From: Xanthomarina arctica
GTDB lineage: Bacteria; Bacteroidota; Bacteroidia; Flavobacteriales; Flavobacteriaceae
NCBI RefSeq assembly: GCF_014638915.1
Contig: NZ_BMFQ01000003.1
Location: forward strand, 248,001 to 312,000
DNA length: 64,000 bases
Direction: 5' to 3'
Of the stretch, positions 51,716 through 61,189 are shown in pieces; position 1 is the stretch's first letter; every line of letters starts with the position of its first letter. Under the pieces are notes generated by a model. It was not told where the DNA came from, made no database searches, and saw only the letters and a program-made list of their open reading frames with translations. Made by a program: the position numbers and the translations under genes.

Positions 51716-52055
51716 TATCGTAAACGAATTCAATGATTATCGTACTAAGATGAACGATAAAATATTGTCTGATAACAATAAAGTTATCAAGCGCATTTTT
51801 AACTTAGACACCAATGCTTTTCAAGAAGGCGCTTTGGACGTAAAGACCAAAGAGCTGTTGGGATTGGTGGCTTCAACCGTATTACGTTGCGACGATTGTA
51901 TCAAATACCATCTAGAAACAAGTCATAAAATAGGTTTGAAAAAAGAAGAAGTTGTAGAAGCTTTAAGCATTGCTACTTTGGTTGGTGGAACGATTGTGAT
52001 TCCTCATTTACGTCGTGCCTACGAGTTCTGGGACGCTTTAGATGAAACACGTTAA
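51708..52055 (+). CDS. Carboxymuconolactone decarboxylase family protein (AhpD-like)
   Basis: 115 residues. The AhpD-type motif RCDDCIKYHLETSHKIG (CxxC-x3-H, about residues 64-80) indicates a small peroxidase-linked disulfide reductase fold, followed by ALSIATLVGGTIVIPHLRRAYEF. The start overlaps tatC by 8 bp. Its placement between tatC and lptB is a familiar flavobacterial order; the reason is unknown. Confidence 0.9.
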   Translation: MSDIVNEFNDYRTKMNDKILSDNNKVIKRIFNLDTNAFQEGALDVKTKELLGLVASTVLRCDDCIKYHLETSHKIGLKKEEVVEALSIATLVGGTIVIPHLRRAYEFWDALDETR

Positions 52056-52129
52056 ACTTTTAATAAATAGACCTACAAAACAAAGACTGTCTGTCTATTT
52101 TACTATTTTAGCACCTATTAGCTAAGCAT

Positions 52130-52870
52130 ATGAAGTTAAAAGCCGAGAATTTAATGAAGTCCTACAACGGACGAAAAGTAGTAAAAGATGTTTCTTTGGA
52201 AGTCAATCAAGGAGAAATCGTAGGTCTTTTAGGACCTAATGGCGCTGGAAAAACCACCTCCTTCTACATGATCGTTGGACTTATTAAACCTAATGGTGGA
52301 AGCATTCATTTAGAAAATACCAATATCACCAATTACCCCATGTACAAGCGTGCTCAAAATGGGATTGGCTATCTGGCCCAAGAAGCTTCTGTTTTTAGAA
52401 AGTTAAGTATTGAGGATAATATTTTAAGCGTGTTACAGCTTACCAAAATGAGTAAGAAAGAACAACACCTTAAAATGGAATCTTTAATTGAAGAGTTTGG
52501 CTTAGAACATATTCGTAAAAGTCGTGGCGATTTATTATCCGGTGGAGAACGAAGACGTACCGAAATTGCTAGAGCTTTAGCAACAGACCCTAGTTTTATC
52601 TTATTAGATGAACCTTTTGCAGGTGTGGATCCTGTGGCTGTTGAAGATATTCAGCGTATTGTTGGACAACTTACCAAGAAAAATATCGGAATTCTTATTA
52701 CAGACCACAACGTTCAAGAAACTCTAGCCATTACGGATAGAACGTATTTAATGTTTGAAGGGAGTATTTTAAAAGCTGGAGAACCAGAAGAGTTAGCTAA
52801 CGACGAGATGGTTCGAAAAGTGTACTTAGGTCAGAACTTTGAGTTGCGTAAGAAGAAGATTAGGGAGTAA
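52130..52870 (+). CDS. lptB: LPS export ABC transporter ATP-binding protein LptB
   Basis: 246 residues, the ATPase that powers LPS extraction from the inner membrane with LptFG. Walker [12 protein letters not shown] (about 34-44), Q-loop [12 protein letters not shown], signature [15 protein letters not shown], Walker [13 protein letters not shown] and H-loop [10 protein letters not shown] are all present, and the Q-E-x-S-V-F-R-K-L segment is typical of LptB. It lies 74 bp after the AhpD-like gene in the same operon. Confidence 0.95.
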   Translation: MKLKAENLMKSYNGRKVVKDVSLEVNQGEIVGLLGPNGAGKTTSFYMIVGLIKPNGGSIHLENTNITNYPMYKRAQNGIGYLAQEASVFRKLSIEDNILSVLQLTKMSKKEQHLKMESLIEEFGLEHIRKSRGDLLSGGERRRTEIARALATDPSFILLDEPFAGVDPVAVEDIQRIVGQLTKKNIGILITDHNVQETLAITDRTYLMFEGSILKAGEPEELANDEMVRKVYLGQNFELRKKKIRE

Positions 52871-53441
52871 CTTTTCAAATTCCAAATTCCAAAAAAAACT
52901 AAATTCCAAATTCCTACTACCTAACAGACCTTAGTTAAAACAAGAGTTCTGAATTATGGGTTATGATTATAGTCTGAACCAGAAGTTTTAGGTTCTAAAA
53001 CAAGCATATAAATGATTTCCAACATGCCCTGTGTAACCCTGCCTTTAAGACTGGTCTGCGATTCTCACTGAGCAACTCTGCGTAAAAAAACTTTAGTTTA
53101 ATTAACTTATTTATTCGTAAATCAAAAATCGTTAATCTTCAATCGTCAATCATAAATCGCTAATCGTCCATCTTAATTAAATTCTCTCTGCGATAATTTG
53201 CGAAAATCAGCGGGACACTTTAAAAAAATGCTTTGATTTAATTAACTTATTTAGTCGTAAATCATATATCGTTAATCGCTAATCTTCAATCATATTTTCT
53301 CTGTGTGACTCTGTGATTCTCTCTGAGCGACTCTGTGGAACAACTTTCTTGAATATCGAATCCTGAAGTCGAACCACTGAACACTGCGACTGCCCGCCCG
53401 ACCATAGCTTCAGCGAACCTGCAGGGGCGGGAGACTATAAA
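52871..53441. repeat. Repeat-rich intergenic region
   Basis: No gene. It holds low-complexity duplications: a roughly 45-bp block of ATCGTTAATC-type words occurs twice (about 53105-53165 and 53250-53292), a CTCTGTG-type block occurs near 53295-53345, and a degenerate GC-rich palindromic element lies at 53391-53432 (GCCCGCCCGACCATAGC...GGGGCGGG). Confidence 0.65.
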
Positions 53442-54317
53442 TCACCCTCGAATCATCCCTACTACCCACATCACCAGCTTAAAAACTAAAAGCGCCAAAA
53501 ATCCAACAGCTAATCCTATCAAAAATTCTCTTATCATGCTTGGCCAAGATTCCAAGATATGATGAAAGAAATCAATATTATGGGCAAAAATGCCTCCAGC
53601 AACTAGAAGTAAAGCTATGGTTCCTATTACAGAAAGTGCTTTAATAACCTTCGGTAGTGCCTGAACTAGAAAGTTTCCGAAGAAGTTTAAGACCCCTTTA
53701 CCTTTTCCTAAGCGGATTAAGCGTAAACCAAAGTCGTCCATTCTTACAATTAAAGCTACAATGCCATACACTCCTATGGTAGCTATAATTGCCACAATAG
53801 AAACGACCATTATTTGAAACAGAATGTCCTCTCCTACTACAGTTCCTAATGCGATAATGACTATTTCAACTGAAAGAATAAAATCGGTTATAATGGCTGA
53901 TTTCACTTTCTTTTTCTCTAGTTCTAAAATATCAGATTCCGATAGTTCCTGAGTTTTCAATTCAGTAACGATGGTTTCTTTATGTGGCACAAATATCTCA
54001 TAGATCTTTTCAGCACCTTCAAAAGCCAGATAAACACCTCCTAAAATTAAGACCACGGTGACTCCCCAAGGCAAAAAAGCACTCAATAAAAAAGCAATAG
54101 GTAAAATAATCAGTTTATTTAAAAAAGAGCCTTTGGTAATCGCCCAAAGTACAGGTAACTCTCTAGAAGAGACAAATCCAGATGCTTTTTCTGCATTCAC
54201 AGCCAAGTCATCCCCTAAAATCCCAGCGGTCTTTTTGGTGGTTATTTTACTCATGGCGGCTACATCGTCCATAAGGGCGCCGATATCATCTAATAGTGCA
54301 AAAAATCCTGAGGCCAT
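53442..54317 (-). CDS. DUF808 family inner-membrane protein (YedI-like)
   Basis: 291 residues. The N-terminal signature GFFALLDDIGALMDDVAAMSKITTKKTAGILGDDLAVNAEKASGF is typical of DUF808, followed by about six hydrophobic segments (for example LIILPIAFLLSAFLPWGVTVVLILGGVYLAFEG and VIIALGTVVGEDILFQIMVVSIVAIIATIGVYGIVALIV). The function of the family is unknown. Both flanks are repeat-rich, so it is probably an isolated transcript. Confidence 0.9.
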   Translation of the reverse strand: MASGFFALLDDIGALMDDVAAMSKITTKKTAGILGDDLAVNAEKASGFVSSRELPVLWAITKGSFLNKLIILPIAFLLSAFLPWGVTVVLILGGVYLAFEGAEKIYEIFVPHKETIVTELKTQELSESDILELEKKKVKSAIITDFILSVEIVIIALGTVVGEDILFQIMVVSIVAIIATIGVYGIVALIVRMDDFGLRLIRLGKGKGVLNFFGNFLVQALPKVIKALSVIGTIALLLVAGGIFAHNIDFFHHILESWPSMIREFLIGLAVGFLALLVFKLVMWVVGMIRG

Positions 54318-54429
54318 AACTTATATAAATTCCAATTTTAAAATTCCAAATTCCATGTTCAAACAAAATGCAGATACAAATAATATCATGCAGAGACGCA
54401 AAGTCCCAAAGAGATAATAATTAAACCAG

Positions 54430-54780
54430 TACGCATACTTCTGAAACTGCCTGCCCGACCGTAGCTCTTCGGCCTTCGAAGCCATTTCGGCGTAGGAGAC
54501 TAGCAAACCTGCCTGCCGGCAGGCAGGGGCGGGCGACTGCAACTGCAACTGCGACTGCAACTGCAACTGCACCTGCACCTGCGACTGCGACTGCGACTGC
54601 GACTGCCTGCCCGGCCGTAGCATTTGCAAAGGTGGGCGACTGCAACTGCAACTGCGACTGCGACTGCCTGCCCGGCCGTAGCATTTACAAAGGCGGGCGA
54701 CTGCGACTGCGACTGCAACTGCAACTGCGACTGCGACTGCCTGCCCGGCCGTAGCATTTGCAAAGGCGGGCGACCGAAAA
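54430..54780. repeat. GC-rich palindromic elements embedded in a hexamer array
   Basis: Three copies of a 36-bp element (54605-54640, 54666-54701, 54739-54774; stem GCCTGCC/GGCGGGC) alternate with arrays of CGACTG/CAACTG hexamers. A fourth, longer variant with the perfect 20-bp palindrome CCTGCCTGCCGGCAGGCAGG lies at 54508-54527. GC content is far above the surroundings. Open frames across it only spell the repeat and are not genes. Confidence 0.8.
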
Positions 54781-55533
54781 CTAATTAATCCCACGCTGAT
54801 TCACCAAAGACAACAAAATATAAACCAAAATAATTACTGGAATGGCTGCAAATTGTAAAACAGTTAGTAAAACGATACATAATATGATAAAAATATAACG
54901 GATGGCATTATTTTTAAATCCCCAGTCCTTGAATTTTAAGGCAAATAGTTTAAAAGGCGATACTAACAGATAAGAACTTACTAAGGTTAAAATAACCAGA
55001 AACCAAGAGTTTAAAATAATAGCATTAATTAAATCGTTGTTCTGAAACTCCATGATTAATGGTAAAGAGATAATCAATAAGGTATTTGCAGGAGTTGGCA
55101 GGCCTTTAAAATAAGACTGTTGATCTTCATCTATATTGAATTTCGCCAACCTGTAAGCCGAAGCCATCGTAATAAAAAATCCTATAAAAGCGATGGGCAC
55201 AAATTGAAATTCCTGCCAGTGCATCACACTGTTCCAATCGCTAGAAAAAGATATTAAATCGGAGGAATCACTTGCTAAAACAAGAAGCTTAAACATAATA
55301 ATCCCTGGAACTAGGCCACTAGTAACCATATCGGCCAAAGAGTCTAGTTGAATCCCTAAAGGACTTTGAACATTAAGCTTTCTGGCTAATAGCCCATCAA
55401 AAAAGTCAAAGAAAACACCTAAAGCAACAAAAGCGGCAGCAGCAACAAAATGATTGTTAACAGCAAAAAGCACGGCAATACACCCAGAAAATAAATTTAA
55501 AAGGGTTACGATATTTGGAATCTGTTTTTTCAT
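54781..55533 (-). CDS. pssA: CDP-diacylglycerol-serine O-phosphatidyltransferase
   Basis: 250 residues, about seven transmembrane segments, inner membrane. The CDP-alcohol phosphotransferase motif DG(x2)AR(x8)G(x3)D(x3)D is exact, from DGLLARKLNVQSPLG to IQLDSLAD, at about residues 46-68. The start NIVTLLNLFSGCIAVLFA and the size fit the PssA branch, which makes phosphatidylserine for phosphatidylethanolamine synthesis. The stop codon abuts the palindromic repeat array. Confidence 0.92.
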   Translation of the reverse strand: MKKQIPNIVTLLNLFSGCIAVLFAVNNHFVAAAAFVALGVFFDFFDGLLARKLNVQSPLGIQLDSLADMVTSGLVPGIIMFKLLVLASDSSDLISFSSDWNSVMHWQEFQFVPIAFIGFFITMASAYRLAKFNIDEDQQSYFKGLPTPANTLLIISLPLIMEFQNNDLINAIILNSWFLVILTLVSSYLLVSPFKLFALKFKDWGFKNNAIRYIFIILCIVLLTVLQFAAIPVIILVYILLSLVNQRGIN

Positions 55534-56068
55534 AAAAAAGACTTAGTGCTGTAAAAATAGCAAACTATTTTCGTCTAATACCAAAGGAACTTCAAAATGA
55601 TTGATAATATCTTAGAATTTATTAAAGAACAAAGACCGCTTAGCTGTTAGAATAAAGAACATAGACCGCTTTGCTTTTAGAATATAGACTTCATTGTAAT
55701 TAACTTTAATAAAGAAAATAGACCGCTTCGCTGTAAGAATAGAGAACAAAGACTTAGTGGCGTCCAACTAAAAATTGTTGCTATTTGGAGGAAAGTTATA
55801 CTATCCCTTGTCATAAATTGCTTTAAAACAACTAGCGATGTCTGATTGAGAACAAAGACTAGATTGCAACCAACTAAAAAGGTTGTTAGTTAAAGCAGAG
55901 AACGAAAAAAAACACAAGTATCTCCTTTCGTTAAGGTTATATTAAATGTAGAAATAGAAACATATTTAATCCTTTATTTTGCAGAATATTATGAAAACGC
56001 CAAGATCCATACAATAACTGCTAGCTTTTGAAGTTTAATATGTTAAAAAATATGCATCTTTGCAAACA
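55534..56068. other. Intergenic region with degenerate tandem repeat
   Basis: No gene seen. Between about 55622 and 55760 there are three copies of a unit like ATAGACCGCTTTGCTTTTAG separated by AT-rich spacers, with a fourth partial unit (ACAAAGACTTAGTGG). The rest is AT-rich. The last bases hold CATCTTTGC (56055-56063), close to the -7 consensus, only a few bases before the next ATG. Confidence 0.6.
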
Positions 56069-57151
56069 ATGAATTGCTTTTTGAAAAAAACATTTACCAC
56101 ATTACTTTTACTTCTTTCTGTATCTGTATTCAGTCAAGCCGTTAGAAAATATTCTAACGAGTTTATGAATATTGGTGTGGATGCCGCCGCTTTAGGTATG
56201 AGCAACGCTGTGACAGCACATTCTGCCGATGTTAATTCTGGGTATTGGAATCCTGCTGGGTTGGTACATGTAGAAGATAACCAACTTGCTTTAATGCACT
56301 CCAGTTATTTTGAGAGCATTGCTAACTACGATTATATCGGGTTTGCCATGCCTATTGACGATAGAAGTGCTATTGGAATTTCATTAATCCGATTTGCAGT
56401 CGATGATATTTTAAATACCACCGACCTTATAGACGACGAAGGGAATATCAATTACGATAGAATTAGCCTCTTCTCTACTGCAGATTATGGCGTTACTTTT
56501 TCCTATGCCAGGAAACTCCCTTTAGACGGCTTGAATTATGGTATTAATGCCAAAGTTATCAGACGTGTTATTGGCGACTTTGCCTCCTCTTGGGGTTTTG
56601 GTCTAGATGCCGCCATTCAGTTTCAAACCAGAGATGAATGGAAGTTTGGTATTATGGCCAGAGATATTACAACCACCTTTAATACCTGGAGTATTAATGA
56701 AGAAGCCTATCAAAAAATCCAAGATGCCGTTGAAGGTCAGAATCAAGAACTGCCAGAAACTACTGAAATCACCCTTCCTAAATTACAATTTGGAGTCTCT
56801 AAGAAGTTTATCTTTAGACATGATTATTCTTTGTTAACGGAAGTGGATCTGAACATTCGTTTCGAACAAAACAACGACGTCCTCTCTACTTCTTTTGCCA
56901 GCATTAGTCCAGCTGTAGGTCTAGAATTTGGTTATATAGATATGATTTATCTTAGAACTGGAGTTGGTAACTTTCAAAATGAAATGCTGTTAGATAATAA
57001 CGAACGTGTAAGCTTTCAACCAAGTATGGGCGTTGGCTTTAAATATAAAGGCATTCAAATAGATTATGCATTTACAGATATTGGGGATCAAAGTATCGCC
57101 TTATATTCTAATGTATTTTCATTAAAAATAGATTTTAGTGTTTTCCGTTAA
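56069..57151 (+). CDS. PorV/PorQ family outer-membrane protein
   Basis: 360 residues from the ATG at 56069 (a TTG three codons upstream is unlikely). Signal peptide MNCFLKKTFTTLLLLLSVSVFSQ. The mature barrel protein begins RKYSNEFMNIGVDAAALGMSNAVTAHSADVNSGYWNPAGL, the signature of the UPF0164/PorV-PorQ group related to FadL-type barrels, and ends in a beta-strand with terminal aromatic (FSLKIDFSVFR). Members include type IX secretion components, but this paralog's exact role is not told by sequence. The CATCTTTG box only 6 bp before the ATG suggests a very short or absent leader. It is followed after 9 bp by the DUF4105 gene. Confidence 0.85.
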   Translation: MNCFLKKTFTTLLLLLSVSVFSQAVRKYSNEFMNIGVDAAALGMSNAVTAHSADVNSGYWNPAGLVHVEDNQLALMHSSYFESIANYDYIGFAMPIDDRSAIGISLIRFAVDDILNTTDLIDDEGNINYDRISLFSTADYGVTFSYARKLPLDGLNYGINAKVIRRVIGDFASSWGFGLDAAIQFQTRDEWKFGIMARDITTTFNTWSINEEAYQKIQDAVEGQNQELPETTEITLPKLQFGVSKKFIFRHDYSLLTEVDLNIRFEQNNDVLSTSFASISPAVGLEFGYIDMIYLRTGVGNFQNEMLLDNNERVSFQPSMGVGFKYKGIQIDYAFTDIGDQSIALYSNVFSLKIDFSVFR

Positions 57152-57160
57152 ACCCAAATT

Positions 57161-58339
57161 ATGACTAAACATTACTTCATTTTAATCATAGGGCTTCTAT
57201 TTAGTATTCTAACTTTTTCACAGACGAAAAGACTTTCTGAAGATGCCGAAATTAGCGTCCTAACTATTGGCCAAGGCACCTCCTTAAACGATGCGTTTGG
57301 GCATAGTGCCTACAGAATAAAAGACAAACGCTTTGGTGTGGACATTGTTTATAATTATGGTATTTACGACTTTAACACGCCTAACTTCTACCTGAAATTT
57401 GCTCAAGGGAAATTAAATTATTTAATAGGAAAAAACTATTACGAAGATTTCTACAACAGTTATGTGTACCAAAACAGGACCATTGAAGAACAGACTTTAA
57501 ACCTTTCACAAACAGAAAAACAACAGATTTACGACTATCTGGAAACCAATTACAAACCAGAAAACAGAGCCTATCTTTACGATTTCTTCTTTGATAATTG
57601 CGCCACTAGAATTCAGGATGTTTTAGTAAAAAACCTTCCTTCAGAGGTAGTATTTAACACGCCAAAAGACTTTCAACCTGAAACCTTTAGAACCTTAATT
57701 CACAACCAATTGGACACCAATTCTTGGGGAGCTGTAGGTATCGATCTGGCCCTAGGATCTGTTATAGATAGACCAGCCACGCCAGAAGAGCATATGTTTT
57801 TACCTAAATACATCCATACCTTTTTTGGGGAAGCTAGCTTAGCGAACTCCGATCAAAACTTGGTAAAAGAGAGTAAATTGGTCTATGAAAAAAGAGAAAC
57901 TCCTGTTTCTAAACAGTTTTTATTTAGTCCCTATGTTATCTTTAGTATTCTAGGTCTTATCATTTTGGGTATCACCTATTCCGATTATAAAAAACAGCGC
58001 AGAACTAAGATTCTAGATCTTCTTATATTTTCACTAACAGGTCTTATAGGGGTTCTTATCTTGTTTCTTTGGTTTGCAACAGACCATGAAGCCACCGCAC
58101 AAAACTACAACCTGCTTTGGGCCTTTGCCCTAAACCTATTTGTTATTGGGCAAGTTTCCAAACAAACACCTAAAGTCTGGTTTGTTAAATATTTAAAATT
58201 CTTAATCATTATGTTATGCCTGTTAACCTTCCATTGGGTTGTTGGCATTCAAGTATTTGCTATTGCTTTGTTGCCGTTGCTTTTGCCTTTGGGAGTAAGG
58301 TATGTTTATTTGGTATGGTGGTTTCAGAAGGATGTATGA
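57161..58339 (+). CDS. DUF4105 domain membrane protein
   Basis: 392 residues. Signal or anchor segment MTKHYFILIIGLLFSILTFSQ, then a periplasmic DUF4105 domain with TIGQGTSLNDAFGHSAYRI, VYNYGIYDF and YLYDFFFDNCATRIQDVL (conserved His and Cys that look catalytic). The C-terminal third has four or five transmembrane helices (FLFSPYVIFSILGLIILGITY, LLIFSLTGLIGVLILFLWF, LLWAFALNLFVIGQV, LIIMLCLLTFHWVVGIQVFAIALLPLLLP). Its role is unknown; the His/Cys motifs would allow a papain/NlpC-like activity, which is inference. It is in an operon with the PorV/PorQ-like gene. Confidence 0.88.
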   Translation: MTKHYFILIIGLLFSILTFSQTKRLSEDAEISVLTIGQGTSLNDAFGHSAYRIKDKRFGVDIVYNYGIYDFNTPNFYLKFAQGKLNYLIGKNYYEDFYNSYVYQNRTIEEQTLNLSQTEKQQIYDYLETNYKPENRAYLYDFFFDNCATRIQDVLVKNLPSEVVFNTPKDFQPETFRTLIHNQLDTNSWGAVGIDLALGSVIDRPATPEEHMFLPKYIHTFFGEASLANSDQNLVKESKLVYEKRETPVSKQFLFSPYVIFSILGLIILGITYSDYKKQRRTKILDLLIFSLTGLIGVLILFLWFATDHEATAQNYNLLWAFALNLFVIGQVSKQTPKVWFVKYLKFLIIMLCLLTFHWVVGIQVFAIALLPLLLPLGVRYVYLVWWFQKDV

Positions 58340-58689
58340 TGTTGAGTTGTTTGTTGTAAAGTTGTGGGTTGTGAGTTGTGAGGTGTGAGTAGTGAGGTTC
58401 AAAAAACCCACTTGTACCGAAAAAATAATTTTCGGATAGGTAGGCAAACTCCCCTTTCTTCACCTCCGTTATCACTCCGGTAAATTCATCCCCCTCTTTA
58501 ACTAAAGAGGGGAGCCGTGTAGTTAATATTATTTAAATACATATAATAAAAAATAACAATTAGGGCTCCTCCCTTTAGTTAAAGGGAGGTGTCTAGACTG
58601 ACAGAGGAAGTCTAGACGGAGGGTTTGAAAGTAGCCCCAGTATTATTTGAATTACAACTGAATACTAAATATTGCAAACTACAAACTAA
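58340..58689. repeat. Repeat-rich intergenic region with two hairpin elements
   Basis: No gene. A dispersed 74-bp element lies at 58443-58516 in reverse orientation (TTTAACTAAAGAGGGGAG arm). A related hairpin element is at 58563-58624 with stem CTCCCTTTAGTTAAAGGGAG and two GTCTAGAC palindromes. A TTGTGAGTTGTGAG-type low-complexity tract (about 58345-58395) directly follows the DUF4105 stop. Confidence 0.75.
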
Positions 58690-60081
58690 TCACTGTCCCC
58701 GAAAAAACAACATCGTGCTTAAAGTCTTTACAATAACATTGGCGTCCAAAAAGAAACTACGGTGTTTGATGTAGTATAGATCGTATTGAAGTTTTAAGAG
58801 ACTATCTTCTACTGTAGAGCCATAACGCACTTTTACTTGTGCCCAACCGGTAAGACCAGGTCTAATAATATGTCGGGTTTCATAAAAGGGAATGACTTCT
58901 GAAAGTTCTTTTACAAAATAGGGGCGTTCTGGTCTGGGACCAATTAGGCTCATATCCCCTTTCAAAATATTTATAAACTGAGGGAATTCATCTAATCTAG
59001 AGCCTCTTAAGAATCTACCAAAAGGCGTTACCCGGGCGTCGTTCTTCTGGGCCCAAACAGCCCCGTTTTTTTCGGCATCAACTACCATGGTACGGAATTT
59101 CATGATTGAAAATATCTCAGAGTTTTTACCCACGCGGTCTTGTTTATAAAATAAGGGGCCACGATTACCCAGCAGGTTTCCTAGAAGGATAAATGGCACC
59201 AGAAAAAACCCAAGCGTCACGCCTACAAACGAGAAAAGGATGTCGAAGGTTCTTTGAAAGAATTGATACAGTTTGTTGTGATTGCTTCGGCTAAACGGAA
59301 AATACTTATAAAAGTCTTTCCCAACAAATTGCACAGGCACGCGATAGGTCATGTCTTCAAAAACCTGGGTATATTCCTTAATAGGAAAGCCACGTTCTAA
59401 GAGCAAAATCAATTCGTTATATATTTCGGTAGTAATGGTTTCAGCATTGTAACTGGCCACTACAATTTCAGAGATCTTTTCACTTTTAATAATATCATGA
59501 ATATCGCTACAAGCATATTCAGGGATGCCTTTGTATATAATCTTCCCAGAAAAATTCGCTTCACAATTAATAAAACCGACAATCTTATAATTAGGATCCG
59601 AGCTATTAAAAGCATCTACTATGGCTTCAATATTAGACGTTTCACCTACAATTAAAGCATTCTTATAAAATCTTGGGGAGGTAATAAAGGTAAGATATAT
59701 AAACCTCCAAAGAAATAAGGCAGACAGAATTGCTAAATAAAAATAACCTATTTGCAACCTATTGGCAGGAAGGGAAGGTGTGAAAAATGGCGTCAATAAA
59801 TAAAATAAAACCGTAATAGAAACGGTTAAAACAATATTACTATACACTTTTTCTTTCTCACTCGCTCTTTGAAGATCGTAGAGTTCGAAAACAGTTCCAA
59901 ACACGCTAATATAAAGGACTAACACCAGGAGCCAAGTCCAATTTTCATGGGTTACTGTAAAATAATCGAAATCAAAGACGGAGCTAATAAGATATAACAT
60001 GCCCAGTACCGCTAAAATATCTACAACCCTTAATAGGATCTTACGTTCAGAAATATTAAAATGGATGTCTTGTCTTGGCAT
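58690..60081 (-). CDS. Polyprenyl glycosylphosphotransferase (undecaprenyl-phosphate sugar transferase)
   Basis: 463 residues. Four N-terminal transmembrane helices (about 15-130), a Rossmann-like soluble domain (NALIVGETSNIEAIVDAF), a fifth helix (FDILFSFVGVTLGFFLVPFILLG) and the catalytic C-terminal domain with MKFRTM, GRFLRGSRLDEFPQFINILKGDMSLIGPRPERP and RPGLTGWAQV. Such enzymes start exopolysaccharide or O-antigen repeat units by moving a sugar-phosphate to undecaprenyl phosphate. It is transcribed in the same direction as the glycosyltransferase at the window's right edge, so it is probably the distal gene of a polysaccharide locus. Confidence 0.92.
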   Translation of the reverse strand: MPRQDIHFNISERKILLRVVDILAVLGMLYLISSVFDFDYFTVTHENWTWLLVLVLYISVFGTVFELYDLQRASEKEKVYSNIVLTVSITVLFYLLTPFFTPSLPANRLQIGYFYLAILSALFLWRFIYLTFITSPRFYKNALIVGETSNIEAIVDAFNSSDPNYKIVGFINCEANFSGKIIYKGIPEYACSDIHDIIKSEKISEIVVASYNAETITTEIYNELILLLERGFPIKEYTQVFEDMTYRVPVQFVGKDFYKYFPFSRSNHNKLYQFFQRTFDILFSFVGVTLGFFLVPFILLGNLLGNRGPLFYKQDRVGKNSEIFSIMKFRTMVVDAEKNGAVWAQKNDARVTPFGRFLRGSRLDEFPQFINILKGDMSLIGPRPERPYFVKELSEVIPFYETRHIIRPGLTGWAQVKVRYGSTVEDSLLKLQYDLYYIKHRSFFLDANVIVKTLSTMLFFRGQ

Positions 60082-60614
60082 TTACTTGAATTATTAGGTA
60101 AAGATAACAAGTTGTTAAAATTATGCAAGTTTATTTGGTGTATGGTGTTCGTTGTTCGGTGTATGTTGCTTGGTGTATGGTGTATGGTTTGTGGTGTATG
60201 GTGTATGGTTGTTTTTATTTTATTTATTTATAAGACATGATGAAGTTTTCAATTTAATTAACAGATATTAATATAAAATAACTTCACGGCTCCCCTCTTC
60301 AGTTGAAGAGGGGAATGAATTTACCGAAGTGCAACGGAGGTGAAGAAAGGGGAGTTTGCAAATAGAACAAATTATATTTCATCTAATACAATCCCCTGCC
60401 TGCCTCCCATTCTGTCCGGCATTCGGGCAGGCTCCGTCTAGCCCTCCTACCTAGAGAAATTGCCACCGCGCCAGCTCGCCCGCCTGCCGTTTATTTTATT
60501 CGAAATTCGGGCAAGCCCCTTCGCTAAAATAGTCCACAGCACTATTTCTTTACGCTTGGTCGTCTTTAACTAAAGGGCGGAGCCTAGGCTTGGTCCTTTT
60601 TAATTTTATTTATT

Positions 60615-60890
60615 CAAAACTCCAATACTTTATAGGCAGCCCAACTGTCTTCAGAAATAGTGAGCTACTAGATAATGTTTAAGAGATAGAAACAAACGGG
60701 AGTTGTAAACTAACAACATGGACACTCCCAGAGTTATATTAAGAAAAAGGCGAACGTCACGCAGTGAAATACGAAGTACTCACGAATTCCAATAGGAAAT
60801 AGAATGTATGAGTAATTCCTTAAGATAGTTTTGATTTCCTGCCTGCCGGCAGGCAGGTTTGGTTCTTTTGTATCAAGACAAAAGAATGAA
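60615..60890 (+). repeat. Dispersed element of about 250 bp, copy A
   Basis: Contains TCTTCAGAAATAGTGAGCTA, ACAAACGGGAGTTGTAA, GCGAACGTCACGCAGTGA and CTTTTGTATCAAGACAAAAG (the last a near-palindrome). The same words occur in order at 63170-63345 and, inverted, at 63462-63675. Confidence 0.8.
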
Positions 60891-60976
60891 TATTATTTTT
60901 TTATGATCAGTTTAATACAATGTCCCAACCTACCATAAGATTACTCACGCGTTATTATTTTCAAAATTGGATTTCG

Positions 60977-61102
60977 TGAATGCTTCGCATATGCCACGTC
61001 GCTATGCTCCTCGCAATGACAGCATTTGAATTACACTTAGTTATTAGAAGTAGATATGAATGCTCCGCATGTGCCACGTCGCTGTGCTCCTCGCAATGAC
61101 AG
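60977..61102. repeat. Two direct copies of a 46-bp intergenic repeat
   Basis: The unit at 60977-61022 and that at 61057-61102 differ at only three positions. Both contain GCCACGTCGCTATGCTCCTC or its variant and end CGCAATGACAG. The word resembles the GTCATTGCGAGGAG-type interspersed repeat found between genes in many bacteria; that resemblance is from memory. Confidence 0.8.
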
Positions 61103-61139
61103 TCTGTTTCAGTATTATTCGCATATAGGAAACACAAAA

Positions 61140-61163
61140 AAGACTGCCCTTGCGGACAGTCTT
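61140..61163 (-). terminator. Intrinsic terminator of the 61190-61939 gene
   Basis: AAGACTG (61140-61146) pairs with CAGTCTT (61157-61163), with an inner CC/GG pairing. On the minus strand the stem is followed by TTTTTT. It lies 27 bp past the stop. Confidence 0.8.
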
Positions 61164-61189
61164 CTTTCAAGATCTAAACAGGTTTTAAA

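Larger units (their letters stand above)
60082..61189. repeat. Repeat-rich intergenic region (1.1 kb) with several dispersed elements
   Basis: No gene seen. In order: a TGGTGTATGG-type low-complexity tract (60138-60215), a 73-bp dispersed element (60287-60359), GC-rich palindromic fragments (60390-60500), a copy of the roughly 250-bp element (60615-60890) containing the 20-bp palindrome CCTGCCTGCCGGCAGGCAGG (60839-60858), two copies of a 46-bp element (60977-61022, 61057-61102) and a terminator (61140-61163). Confidence 0.8.

Noticed and set aside
54430-54780. Insertion sequence or transposon
   Set aside because: No transposase frame or terminal repeats with target duplication are visible; only short palindromes and hexamers.
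54321-54794. Several overlapping open frames on the minus strand rich in Ala-Val and Ser-Arg pairs
   Set aside because: They only translate the CGACTG/CAACTG hexamer array and the GC-rich palindromes in different frames; no independent coding signal.
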